From Klebsormidium nitens (Eukaryota > Streptophyta > Klebsormidiophyceae > Klebsormidiales > Klebsormidiaceae), in assembly GCA_000708835.1 (NCBI GenBank), contig DF236992.1:232916-296915 (forward strand): a stretch of 64,000 nucleotides of DNA, read 5' to 3'. The stretch's first letter is position 1; each line of letters starts with the position of its first letter. A program made the translations under genes and the position numbers. Below are positions 1-10,974 of this stretch, piece by piece. A model generated the notes under the pieces. That model was not told the DNA's origin. It did no database searches and saw only the letters and a list, made by a program, of their open reading frames with translations.

Positions 1-428
1 AAGCCATCCAGTGTTATTTTAGAGAGCTCGGATGCTTTTGAAGACACATAGACGTAGTCTTGAAAAGTCCTCACCACCCAGGACTGAATACTCCTGCTGA
101 AAGGCTATTCTTCTGGAAGCTAGCTCCCTGAGAGTTTGCGAAACAATGTCCAAGTAGTCCGTTCCCGCTGTTCGCTGCAGGTTGTTGCCGTCTATGATTC
201 TGCCTGCCAATCTCATTGGAAAACTGGTTGTTCACTTGGACACTACTTCAGATTCGCAGCAAGTAAAGAAGGCCCGCCAGAAAAGGCCTCACTGCTGAAG
301 AACCTGCTAATACTTCAAGGGAGAACTCTTGAGCAGCGCCAAGTTTGACAAGGCTTTGCCGAGTTGGAAAACAGGCTTCCAGCCCTTCTGAGAGGACATA
401 TACGGCATCATTGACTCGTCCAATGCAG
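1..428 (+). other. Upstream/intronic sequence of the truncated pseudouridine synthase gene
   Basis: No exon is recognisable here. The N-terminal part of a TruA enzyme, which normally carries a YDG-type motif before the catalytic loop, is not found, so it probably lies to the left of the window. A CAG acceptor at 426-428 opens the first visible exon. Confidence 0.5.
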
Positions 429-3400
429 GAGGCTCTAATGACCATCACCCGGGAGCCGCGTGGGGTGCTCCGAGTGTTGGCGGCCGGCCGCACCGACGCA
501 GGCGTGCACGCGCGGGGGCAGGTCGCGCACTTCTTCACGAGCTCTCCGCTCGAAGATCTGGAGTCTATCCACCTCAAACTGAACGGTGAGCAGCCAGACC
601 GACCCGCCAGTCTGAGGCCAGCCAAGCTGAGCTCCTGACTTGCCATCAAGTTGTTTTTGACGACTTTGGATCGTTGCGTGGTTTCAGGGAGTGTAGTTGC
701 CTTATATCAGGGGACGAAACCTGCCAGGCTAATGATTGAGTCTGTACGGACACTGCTGAGAGGATTGTAGGTCGGAAAGACCGCAGATGGCGCGTGCTGT
801 TTATGTTCATTGAGTGCTCAGTTGCCTCATACTTCGAGAAACGTCACTATAGTTGAAAACTGCCGCAACAGAGTAAAGGCTTTCCTGCGTGAGACCCACG
901 GCCCTTTGCTCTTGGGGATACGAAGTTTGATGGTGCTGCGGAGCTGGGGACAATTGGCGATCTACAGACGGGATTGCTACAAGAGTCAAAGTCGAAGATG
1001 CTCTGAAATTGGCTGTCTTCGGCGCCCTTGGCTTCTCTTCCACGAAACGGCTCCGACTCGACTTCTATCCTGGGACGAGTACTCTGTGGAAAGGCTTGCT
1101 AAGAATGCTCGAGTCTCCCCAGTTATTTGTTGCCACGGACAAATCTCACTTCGATTCTTTCGACACTCCACTGGACCCTTTGTTCGTAGACTAATCGGAC
1201 TGAGGTATCCGTGGACTAAAAACAGCTGCTGCATCAGGAGTACGGTTCAGGGCAAAGCAGTCTTCGAGTGTACTCGCACGCCGATCGAAGGCCAGTCAAA
1301 CGAGCGTCTTCTTGCCCCCTGATTTCCGGATGGCGAACTTCCATAGGTACTGAGAGACAGTCCGGGGACAGTCCCGTCAGCTGTGCTGCTTACTTTTCCC
1401 TCCGAGCCCCCTTTTCTTACCTTCACTATTCCCGATGTTTCATCTTAGGTTCCGCGTCGACCGAAATGGCTGAGCGCTCATCTCTGGTCCTCCTTACCAA
1501 TGAGAACGCTTTAATTGGTCACGTGGTACGGAAAGTACAGACCTCGTACTGATGTTTGCTAGAGAAACAGTGTACACAGCTGTACGCGGACCGGAGACGC
1601 GAAGCTGGTGAGCCCAACAGTTTTCGGTCGACGCTGAACCTTACAACCCGAGGTGTGCAGCACAGCTGACGAGACTGTTTCTCCCGCAGGCAAGAACATT
1701 GTCGAGTCCCCCTACTCGTCCACTAAGCTGAGGCCCAAAGGTCAGTCGCCGCCGGGCCTCTTGTTTGCCGTTGTGTCAGGAGTTTGCTCCTCATGTGGTC
1801 GAATTGCGGCGCAGTATTATTCTTTGCAGTCATATTGTCCGATAAGCAGCGAACCAGAAAGTGCTTTAAGCGCAAGCCACCAGATGGCCGATGGCAGCAC
1901 ATGCTTGCAGGAGACGCATATAAAGAGCTTGTGTTGTTTCGGCCACAACTGTTGGAGCCTGTCTTTGCTGCGCCCCCCACCGCGCCAAACTTTCCATGCT
2001 CAGAAGGAGCCTTGTCTTCACAAGGCCTGATAATCTGTAGGCACTCTGAAGCACATTCCCCCTCTTTGTCGCAGGCGTTTTACCCGTCGACATCCGGATC
2101 CTAGAGCTGGCGCCGGTCACGCATGACTTCCACGCTAGGTGAGAGCCAGTCCTAAGGTGGCGGGCGCTTGAATATCCAAGCGACGCGAAATGGATCTCGC
2201 TGGCGTTTGGTGAAGTTCAGACTATGTCGCAACGACAAGTGCCGAATTTGACAAACGCATCGTTTATCATATTTCTGCGGTGTTGCGGATTGAATGTGGC
2301 GGTGTACATCTGAGGTGGTGTTTGTAGAGGCTTTGTTTTCCGACGAGCTTTCTCTTTGGATGGACGCGCTATGTTTAAAGTTCGGCGGAAACTCTCGCAG
2401 CGGCGAAGCTTCAAAGCCGGAACCGTTCCTGCTTTGAATTCAGAAGGGATTCTGGGACTCTCGCTTTTCCGGCATCCCTCAACTTGAGCATACATAGTTG
2501 CCGAACTTTGTTCCTGTCAAGCCAGCATTTGCAAACTAAACATAAACCTAAGGACCAAAATGGTGATCATCTGGTCTTACGTCGTCTGAATGCAGGTTTA
2601 GTGCCATCAGCAAGATCTACCACTATTCAATCGCGACCAAGCCGGTGATTGATCCGCTCAGCCGCTTGTATTCAGCGCACGTGTTCTATGAGGTGAAGCC
2701 CTTGGACCTGTTTCGACTCGTTACGTTTGCGATGAAGGCTTCTGCTCCGCTCCTTATGTGGATCGAGGAAGTCAGCCTTCGTCCGGCTATACCGACCGTG
2801 TCAGGGTGTGAATCGGCCTGTCGGACTGCTTGACGCATCACCTGCGATGAGCTCTTGGGTGCGCGCACTGTGGGGAAGGAATGTGTAGGTCTCCGAAGTG
2901 GTTGTACGCAATTTTTTGTTCCTCGTTCCGCTTGTCACGTGTTTTTGTGGGAGCAGCCGACACGTCGACGTTTCCGCTCTTGGTTTCCCGAGCAGTGGCA
3001 AGGTGAAGGATGCTTCTCCGATTCTTTATAACATTGCTCCAGAGTGCTGATCACTTCGGAGCGAAAACTTCTCAAGTACGCTTCGTGTGGACGGAAGGGA
3101 TTTGTTGCCTGCGAACGTTGTGGGATTTGCTAAAGATTGCGAAATATCGGTCTACGGATAGCGATAGGACGACATCTCACCGTGCTTTTTTGCGGACTCC
3201 AGGTTGACATTGACCGGATCAAAGAGGGGGCGCTCCACTTCGTTGGGGAGCACGACTTTGCAGCTTTTGCCAACTTCTATCCAAAGCCGCGGCGGGACGT
3301 GAATGCCGATACCGTCCGTACAATTACGCGGTTCGACGTTGTAGACACGGAAGAAGGTGTTCGACTAGAAATCGAGGGGACGGGGTTCTTGTATAGGCAG

Positions 3401-3658
3401 GTCCGCAATATGGTAGGACTTTTAGTCGAGATAGGCAGGGGTCAATACGAGCCGTCGATCGTACCCAAGATTATGGAGCTGAGGAACCGACGGCTCGTTC
3501 CTACGTCGGCGCCGGCGCACGGGCTCGTTATGCAGAGCGTCGCGTATCCTGAGGAGCTCTTGAAGCCGCCCCCAGGGGCCAGTGCAGCCAGCACCGGCCG
3601 CTTGGTGCGAAAACCATCCCAGAAGTCAAAACTGGAGGCTCAGCTCGCTGCAATCTAG
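429..3658 (+). CDS. tRNA pseudouridine synthase, TruA family (5' partial)
   Basis: TruA-family enzymes isomerise uridine to pseudouridine in the tRNA anticodon arm. Visible exons are 429-585, 1690-1740, 2075-2138, 2596-2692 and 3203-3658, all with GT-AG borders. They join without a stop into 274 residues. The catalytic loop GRTDAGVHARGQVAHF lies at residues 20-35 of the visible part, and its Asp23 is the expected catalytic aspartate. Further family blocks follow: LPVDIRILELAPVTHDFHAR, then FSAISKIYHYSI, then GEHDFAAFANF, and the C-terminal GTGFLYRQVRNMVGLLVEIG. The missing 5' exon or exons lie outside the window. No targeting signal can be judged without the N-terminus. The exon 4 donor was placed at GAG/gtgaag (2692) because the next exon then continues the family alignment; reading through would duplicate that segment. 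The gene is tail to tail with the K+ channel gene. The family is certain; the subfamily (cytosolic or organellar) is not known. Confidence 0.93.
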
Positions 3659-5241
3659 GATAGCATCTCGGAACTTCGGAAGGGCTCGGGTTGCTAGCGG
3701 ATAGGGTCTGCTAGCGCTGCTCGTGCGGACAATCAGAAAGGGAACCTACAAGCGACTAGTCGCGTGAAGATATGGTACACACTATTATAGATCAGTCCAT
3801 TTCATATACCGGAACAAGACTGAGCATGTCATGGTGGGGACGCAAACATGCAGTCCAACCGAGCATCTGTCCACTTGTGCATATGTCCAGTCGCGAGCGC
3901 TCAATGAAATGCAGCTGATGATGGAAGTTGAATTTGTAGATGTTTGCTGCCGCCGGGCAGATTCTGGGCATGGCAGGCTGCAAAATCTATATATGATTGT
4001 TTGGCTTGCTCGTGCACCGGATCTGATAGGTTGTTCACACTAGCACAAAATTTTTGCCGCCGGCGCCGGCGGCCACTGTACTCCGTCGAAAATCCAAAAT
4101 TTCCGTCGACGGAGCATCACCGGCGTCGACGGAGAATTTTGGAACAACTTTCCTCCGGCGCCGGAGATGTCCGTCGCCGGATTGCTCCGTCGATATCGAA
4201 AGCCTGTGGAACCGCGCGGCCAGCTTATTATTTTGGCACGTGATCTCGATTCCGGCACCGGAGAGCCCCGTCAAAAGCGCAGTGCGAACAACCCTCGTTT
4301 TCCGTCGAAAATGGCCAACTCCGGCGCGACGGATTGATCCGACGCCGCCGGTAGAAAATAAATCAGGTGTGAACAACCTATGAGTCTGCATATTGAATAT
4401 GCAACTAGGGCGATCCTCATCATGAATTTATGGTTCCTCGACTCACTCTTCAATGCAGGAGCATACCGTCGTCTTCGTGCAAGCTTGACCTACATGTCAT
4501 GTGTAAAAATTTGAATGTACTCGCATATTTTCTGGGCAAGTCACACCACATGCCATGATGGCCACCACCGTGGGCCGGCGGCAGATTGCATGACCATTCC
4601 GAGGCAGCGACTTATGAAGCGACATACAGTATTAAGCAGAGAAGTGCGGCATGTCAGGCGAAGATATGCCCTTACCGATTGTTAAGTTGAGGCAAACAAG
4701 ATTGATGATTAGTTCAAAGAGGAGGTCCTCTAATAACCTCCCTGAGCAGCTCGCCGCTTGGACTCAATTGCAAGGCAATCGTAGCAAATGCTAAGCAACA
4801 ATACACTGACCGTCATGCAACATTAACATCTGCTCACGACTACGCCTAGCGTTGATATCCTTGACAATAAAAGCAGGACTAGCCTAGATTACGTTACAAG
4901 GGCCCGTTATTCGGGCTTTCTAAGCTCTCCGATGGGTTGCTGCAAAATGCTCCTGATTCATTACTATATGCAACACGTGTTCTACGCGTAAAACACGATT
5001 TCATGCAAAAGGAATGCTAGATCAAACAAAGCTCCTGCGCTGCTTGTGTTCAATCTCATGCTAATGTACTAGGCATGCCATAGTACTTCTAAATGCAGAA
5101 AGAAAGCGCGGGCCCCGCATATCTGAAAAGCGCGACTCGTAATACTCAAAGTAAGGCAACATAAGTTGGACGCTCAATAAGCAAATTCACTTCTGCAATC
5201 CAGGCTTTGATAAGCCGCCGTCATGATCGTCTGTCGGTTCT
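3659..5241. other. Intergenic spacer between two convergent genes
   Basis: Both flanking genes end here (TruA-like at 3658, K+ channel at 5242). No credible coding exon was seen on either strand. The one structured object is the TA-flanked inverted-repeat element at 4029-4378. The rest is AT-richer, non-repetitive sequence that presumably holds both 3' UTRs. Confidence 0.6.
4027..4380. mobile_element. MITE-like element with 12-bp terminal inverted repeats and TA duplication
   Basis: The left end GGTTGTTCACAC (4029-4040) is the exact reverse complement of the right end GTGTGAACAACC (4367-4378). Each end is bordered by TA (4027-4028 and 4379-4380), which fits a TA target-site duplication of the Tc1/mariner or PIF/Harbinger type. 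The 350-bp interior is non-coding and filled with short GC-rich palindromic words (GTCGAC, CCGGCGCCGG, CCGTCGACGGAG). No transposase is encoded, so it would be a non-autonomous copy. The open frames across it are by-products of these repeats. Superfamily assignment is an inference from the TSD and TIR only. Confidence 0.75.
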
Positions 5242-8200
5242 CTAGGAGACTGCCCGTTTGCCTTTGTCGGATTGAAACGCAGTCACGACGTCCATGAACC
5301 GACTGTTGCCGAGCGAGCGGGCCTCGTCCAGCGGAGTGCTCCCGCGGTCGTCCTTGCAGTCGAGCCGCGCGCCGTGCTCCAGCAGGAGCTCAGCAGCGGG
5401 GGTGTTGCCGCCGATGGCGGCCACGTGGAGGGGAGTGCGGCTGCAGATTGGTTATGAGAGGAAGAATCAGCAGCGGACGCCAGCATTCCAAGCAAGGCAG
5501 TACGTTGCACAGATTCTTGGTGAACAAGGGGTACAAGGTCGGGCTGTCCAAGATGAGGATGACACCAAGGTCCCCCCTGCTTGTCCCGCATCACCTAACT
5601 TCTCAATGATGCCTGAAGTTCAGCCCAGATCCACCCCGCAAAGCCACAGGGGCTGTTGGGATCTTGACTTGAGAGGCAAAGGAGACGCCTTGGGTCCTCG
5701 ACTTCTTGCCTATACCTCTGCAGACATTGTCGTCGCCCGGGCGTCTGACTTACCCGACGTAGTTGGTCGCGTTGGGGTCCGCCCCGCAGTCGAGGAGCAG
5801 CTTCAGGAGGTCCAAGTTGCCGGTCAGCACGGCGTCGCACAGCACGCTCCCCGGCTCGCGCAGCTCCAGCGCCGCGCCCTCGGCCAGCAGGACCTCCACC
5901 GTGCCGCGGTGGCCGCCGCGGACGGCCTCCAGCAGCGGGGTGCTGCCGGCGTCGTCTGGACGAACCAATGCGAAGTCGACACGTCAGCGCTTATGGTTAG
6001 AGAGCACTCAATGTGTGATTCGTATCCGCGCACCCGGCAACGAACGGCAGTGCTGATCGAGGTGTAGGAAGGAGATACGAAGAGCTCAGAGGAAGCAAAG
6101 GTAGTCATGTCACAGGGCTTTTTGTGCTCGAACCGAGAGCAGATGTCGCTTCGACGCTTTCGTACCAGCACCAGAGCTGCACATCCTCAGTCCCGGCCTG
6201 TCGAGAAAATATCTAAGCAAACGTTCAAGACGATGAAGAGAAAAGTAGAGCTACCTTGCGCATTGACGTCGGCGCCCTGCCCGAGCAGGAACTCGACGCA
6301 GGCCGCGTAGCCCCGGGCGGCCGCGAGGTGCAGCGGGGTGCGCCCGTCGTGGTCCGTCACTTTGGCGAGCTCCGGGTCGCAGAGCAGCTCCTGCAGGCGC
6401 GGCAGGTTGCCCGCGGACGCGGCGCGGCACACGACCGCGGACTGTCCGGCGTCTTGCTGCCAGATGACGTCAGACAGGTCGTGCGCCATCTCCTGGAGCT
6501 CGCGCTGCGACGCGCCGTCGCGCTCCTTGACGCGCTGCGAGAGCAGGAGAAGGGGAGGCGTCAGTCTTGAAGTCGTTCGAGGCGAGATGCCTAGCGTCAG
6601 TGACCAGATCGTTCTTGAGCGCGCAAATGAGCGGCCGGAAACTGGGGAGCGGTGATTGGGAATGGCGCGGATTGCGGTTCTGTTTGAACGCTTTGAACGA
6701 AGGAGTCGGTAGAAGAAGCAGGCGGTGGATCATCGAAAAAAAACGTACGACCAGGGTAAAAGTGTAAGGAAAGCAACTCTGTAGGCTCTTTCAGGCGCAC
6801 CTTCTTGCTCTGGTCAGACAGTCGGCAATCAAAAAATCTCGAAGTTGGACGAGAAGCGTCAGAAACGAAAGCCTCTTCCCGAACGTGTCTGTCAATCTTA
6901 CTCGTCCGGACCGTTGAGGCTCCGAAAATCTCTCCCGAGCAGCTGCAGATGGGACCGCGCGCGCTCACCCGCTTGAGGTTGTCGAGCATCTGGCGGCTGT
7001 CCTTGGGGTACGCCTGCAGGATGCGCGCGAGCACGTTCTTGTCCAGCTTGAGCAGCTCGCACACGTCGCGCGTGCGCACGGTGAACAGCTGCGGCACGTT
7101 GCACAGGACCGCCACCTTGCTAAACACCGCGCCGGGGCCCATCTCCACCAGATCCTGCACGGCAAGGCATCGCGTATTGTGCTAAGCATAGCTTACAAAG
7201 ATGGCATAGCAGATTGCGAAGGTATGTGTCTTGACGCGATCTGTCACGAAGATTAGCAGAGACAGTACGCTAGAGTGGTCATCAAGTCGTATGCGACAAA
7301 AGAAATGGGGAGAGGACGTCAGGAATAGAATAAAAGAGATTGCTTCTCGCAAGATCAGAGTAGCTCCGAAGGGGCCCAGAGCAACAGATGAGCATTCAAT
7401 TCCGGCGTACTTCAAGTCACTTCCGGTCCTGGATTGCGCAGCTTTGTCAAAGTTGAGGTTCGTTCCTCACGGTAGAGTTGCTGGAGCCGTCGTCTCTGAC
7501 AGGGTTCTCCCTGACCACGGTGCCGCTGGCGACGATGAAGAGGCTCTGGGGAACGTCGCCCTCCGTCACAACCACGCTGTTAGGCACGTACAGCTCCAGC
7601 TTCATTTCTCCTACCTGGAAAGCAGAAGCAAATGTGCTTTCAGAGATACTCTTGGAGATTACGTCCCTCTCTGAAGCGCGACCCCGGCCGCTTTTCGCGA
7701 GGTTGCTTCACCAGATTTGACACCGAGCATGAGCAAGCCGAAGGTGCTGGAATTTATGAGATGACGACTCATCTTTAGAAAGTTGAAGCAAGCAGTGAAA
7801 TACGATTGACCGCCGAACAGGAGCTCTCATACTCTCTTCCAGATGCACGTGGAATTCACCAGCCACCCATCTTTCAGATGGCGACTTTAAGACGATCAAG
7901 CAATATTTTATACATGACTTCCTTGCACGCAATAACCTTTTCCGCGTTATCGATCAGAAGCACATGGGGAGTCTCCTCACGATCTGGTCGAGGAAGGCCG
8001 GGGAGCAGTCCTTGAAGATGTAGGTGCCCTCGACGAGCGCGCGGTACTGGTGGCGCAGCACCTGCGCGCGCAGGTGGTGGGGGAAATCCTCCAGGAGGTC
8101 GGGCCGCTCCTTGTCGACGCGCATCTCGAGGGCCACGTGTCCCCCCAGCTCGTGCTGCAGGTGCTTGGGGAGGCCAGCGCGGTGGGAGAAGGAAGTAAGC

Positions 8201-10974
8201 AGCCGCATCTTGTCGTGCTGCAACGGACACGAGGAATGAGATGGGGGTGGTTTGTAGATTCTGTTGGAGGGGTCCATTGACGCATGCCAAAGACAATCAG
8301 AGCATGTGGCAGAGATGCCTGTAGAAGGTAAGAGAACCGACAGGGATTGGAAGGGCTGTGTCAGATGAAGCTGCAGATACTTCTGTACTGGATTTCTCAG
8401 ATTTGCTCCTATACCCACTGAAAGCGAACAGCTGCAAACTAGAGATTACAAAGGAGTGGCTTACGTAGCGTGCGGTGCGGTCGTTCTCCCTTACTAGCAT
8501 AACAGTCATGTTGCCCAGAGCGTAGGCCAACTGGAGAGGAAGGAGAATCGTGTGAGCAAGTGAAAATCGTCTGGAAAGTCTCGAGAAAGAGCGTGACAGG
8601 GTTCCGATGCAGGTGGCAGGCTCATCGCGTATCCGACAACCATTCCGAAAGTCGTTGACTCTGAAAATGGCTCTTCCACTCACCATTGATCCAAGGATAG
8701 GTTAAGACTGCGGTTTTTGAGTTCCAAGGGGCACCGAGTTACTGGAATGCAAGCAAGACTCTTTGCACGCTTCAAACACAGGCAGAATGTATGGCAGATG
8801 GCAGCTTACCAGGCCCATGGACCACACCCCGTACAGCGCCACAAAGGCACGCTCAAGGACGGTCACTGGCAGCAGGTCCCCATAACCGATGCTTGTTAGG
8901 GTCATGACGGACCAGTAGATGGTAACCACATACTTCTTCAGGATCGGCCACTGCTGCCAGTTTGGCGACCCTCCAAAGGATCCAGCGCCAAGCCAGCACC
9001 CTGTTGGGTCTCCACTTATGGTGGTCTCACGGCGCGCAAGGAACACCATGACCGAAGCAGCGATGTGGCCAGAAAGGACGATGAGCTGGACAAAAGAAGA
9101 GAGTTTGATGAGGAAATTAGACTGAAGGTGTCATGTGCAGAGACAATGTACTGGTTACCTGTTTCGACATGCTACTGGCGATCAAAACTTCGCTTTCAGA
9201 CAAGAACAAGCTCAAGTTTCTCAGGTGTTGAAATTTGGATTTAGGAACACCCGCTCCTCACAAAGACTGATCTGCAATAAGTAGTTTGCAGCAACTTGGA
9301 ACTTACCAGGACGAGCTTGGCCATGCGTAGTAAGAAGTATGTTGTGAAGTTCTCCTTTTGCAGCCTGCATAGATGAATACGCTCCCTTCTATACGTGTTC
9401 CTTCGTTGCCTGTCTTTCAGAGACAATCCATATAAATTTGGCACAATTGGGAGCTTTCAGAGCAAAGGCCGATCTGGCATCTCCATCAGTCAACTTCAAT
9501 GATAAACATTTCGAAGGAGGCTTACAAGGTACTGTGGTTGATTCTGATTGGCTGCCAAACATGGAAGAAACATGACACGTTTCCAGCAGGGTAGAGGAGA
9601 GGAGAAGGGCAAGATCAAGAGGGGTAGCTTACCTGGACATGTAGTGGAAAGCTCCTTTGAGGCGATACATCCTGAAGACCGGCAGAAAGCGCACCACTTC
9701 CCCACCCCAGCCAAGAGCAGGGTGGCGGACGGCAAAATACCAGAAAAGATTTAGTGGAACACTGGATATGACGTCCGGGATGAATCCGTGCACAAGGTAC
9801 CTGGGGGAAAGTCAGGAGCTTCAATTGAAGGTATTCAGTAGTACCTACATTCAAAGGCCAATCTCTCAAAAATTGTCCAAGTTTTGCACCAATTGGGGGG
9901 CTGGTGAGAAGATGTTGCAGTGAATTTCGAAGGAGACAAATAGGAAAGAAGTTGAGCAGCAGGTAGCTGAAGGTCAAACTATCTAAAGAATGGAAGCTCG
10001 TTTCGAATGAGAGGCTGATTGGGTGTCCTTTAAGATGGCCCTATCTCTGGGCATACGAAATCTTCTTGCAACTAGGACAGCAATCAGTGACATGGTCTCA
10101 AAACCGAAAGGGAATATACCTTTGCGCAATTCTCTTTCGATCTTGCACCAACTTGAATGTCAGCGGATCAACGAAGGCAGTCCGGAACTTGAGGCCTATG
10201 TCAATCATGAAGATGATGTCGATGATCGAGTGCACCATGACCAGTGGGAACGATGGCCTGGGGACAAAGCCCCACACAAACCAAGCTGCAGTGAGGATGT
10301 ATGTAAGGTTTGAATTAGTGATGAGGAATCTGCAAAGTCAGCCTCAGTGATGGGAATCTGCAAAGTCAGCCTTTGATCTGACAAGGATGTGCAAGTCATC
10401 GATTAGTCATCAACAATCTGACCTTGCTGAACAACAAAAAGCGCGTGCTTTTTCTCCCACTAATTTGCACCAGGGGAGTGAGATGGCCAACAGGTTTTGA
10501 TCAACTCACATGCAAATGTTGAGTACCACACAAGGCAGGCCAGCAAGCCAGCCCATTTGAGGTACCTGCGAAGACGTTGAGATCAGCAATCAGTCTTTCA
10601 GCATCAACCACTGTGAGGCACCAACTCAATTCCACACTCCTGGAACAGTCTGACAGTTGATCCATATACAATTCAGCTGTCTACAAATGACAGCCCTTTG
10701 TTCGCTCAAACGTATCGCAGCAGAATCAAACGGATTGACTCAAAGCTTACCTTCTTCCAAAAGGATGAAGAATTCTCTTGCTCATAGGCACTGTGTGCGA
10801 GTCACCAGATGGATCAGTTGTTATTATCGAGTGTGTCCATGCTAGGGAGTCACTTGTTGTCCCATGACCAGCTGCCGCTGAGCTATCTGAAGCAGAGGTT
10901 GGCTGGATGGAGCTGCTCTGATTGTCCATGTTGACCTTGGACACTTTCTTTGTGCTGAGAAAGGAGGAATCCAA
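5242..10974 (-). CDS. Shaker-type voltage-gated K+ channel with C-terminal ankyrin repeats
   Basis: This is a plasma-membrane-type K+ channel of the plant Shaker (AKT/SKOR/KAT) family, 753 residues in 13 exons. In gene order they are 10751-10974, 10510-10565, 10120-10285, 9633-9800, 9307-9364, 8810-9085, 8465-8530, 7981-8217, 7471-7614, 6969-7154, 6255-6534, 5754-5955 and 5242-5440. Domains in order: Ser/Thr-rich N-terminus; S1 (YLKWAGLLACLVWYSTFA, about 76-93); S2 with FMIDIGLKF; S3-S4 with FRMYRLKG; S5 (TYFLLRMAKLVLV); pore helix and filter TLTSIGYGD (GYGD near 291-294); S6 with YALGNMTVMLV; C-linker; a cyclic-nucleotide-binding-like fold; and ankyrin repeats (DGRTPLHLAAARGY, TPLHVAAIGGN). 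The product ends at the last ankyrin repeat, with no KHA-like tail. The binding-fold motif usually FGE reads FSK, so nucleotide binding is doubtful. The first ATG of the exon 1 frame was taken as start; another Met lies 15 codons in (MDNQSS). Confidence 0.93.
10317..10373. repeat. Short tandem duplication in a K+ channel intron
   Basis: Two adjacent units of 29 and 28 bases (10317-10345 and 10346-10373) share a 20-base core starting GGAATCTGCAAAG. They lie in the intron between the second and third channel exons. This looks like a recent local duplication. Confidence 0.8.

Noticed and set aside
810-1322. 170-codon open frame on the plus strand
   Set aside because: It falls in the intron between TruA exons 429-585 and 1690-1740, which join in phase to give the conserved enzyme.
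4035-4391. 118-codon minus-strand frame and overlapping plus-strand frames
   Set aside because: They are created by the GC-rich palindromic words of the MITE-like element; open in several frames at once with arginine-rich repeats.
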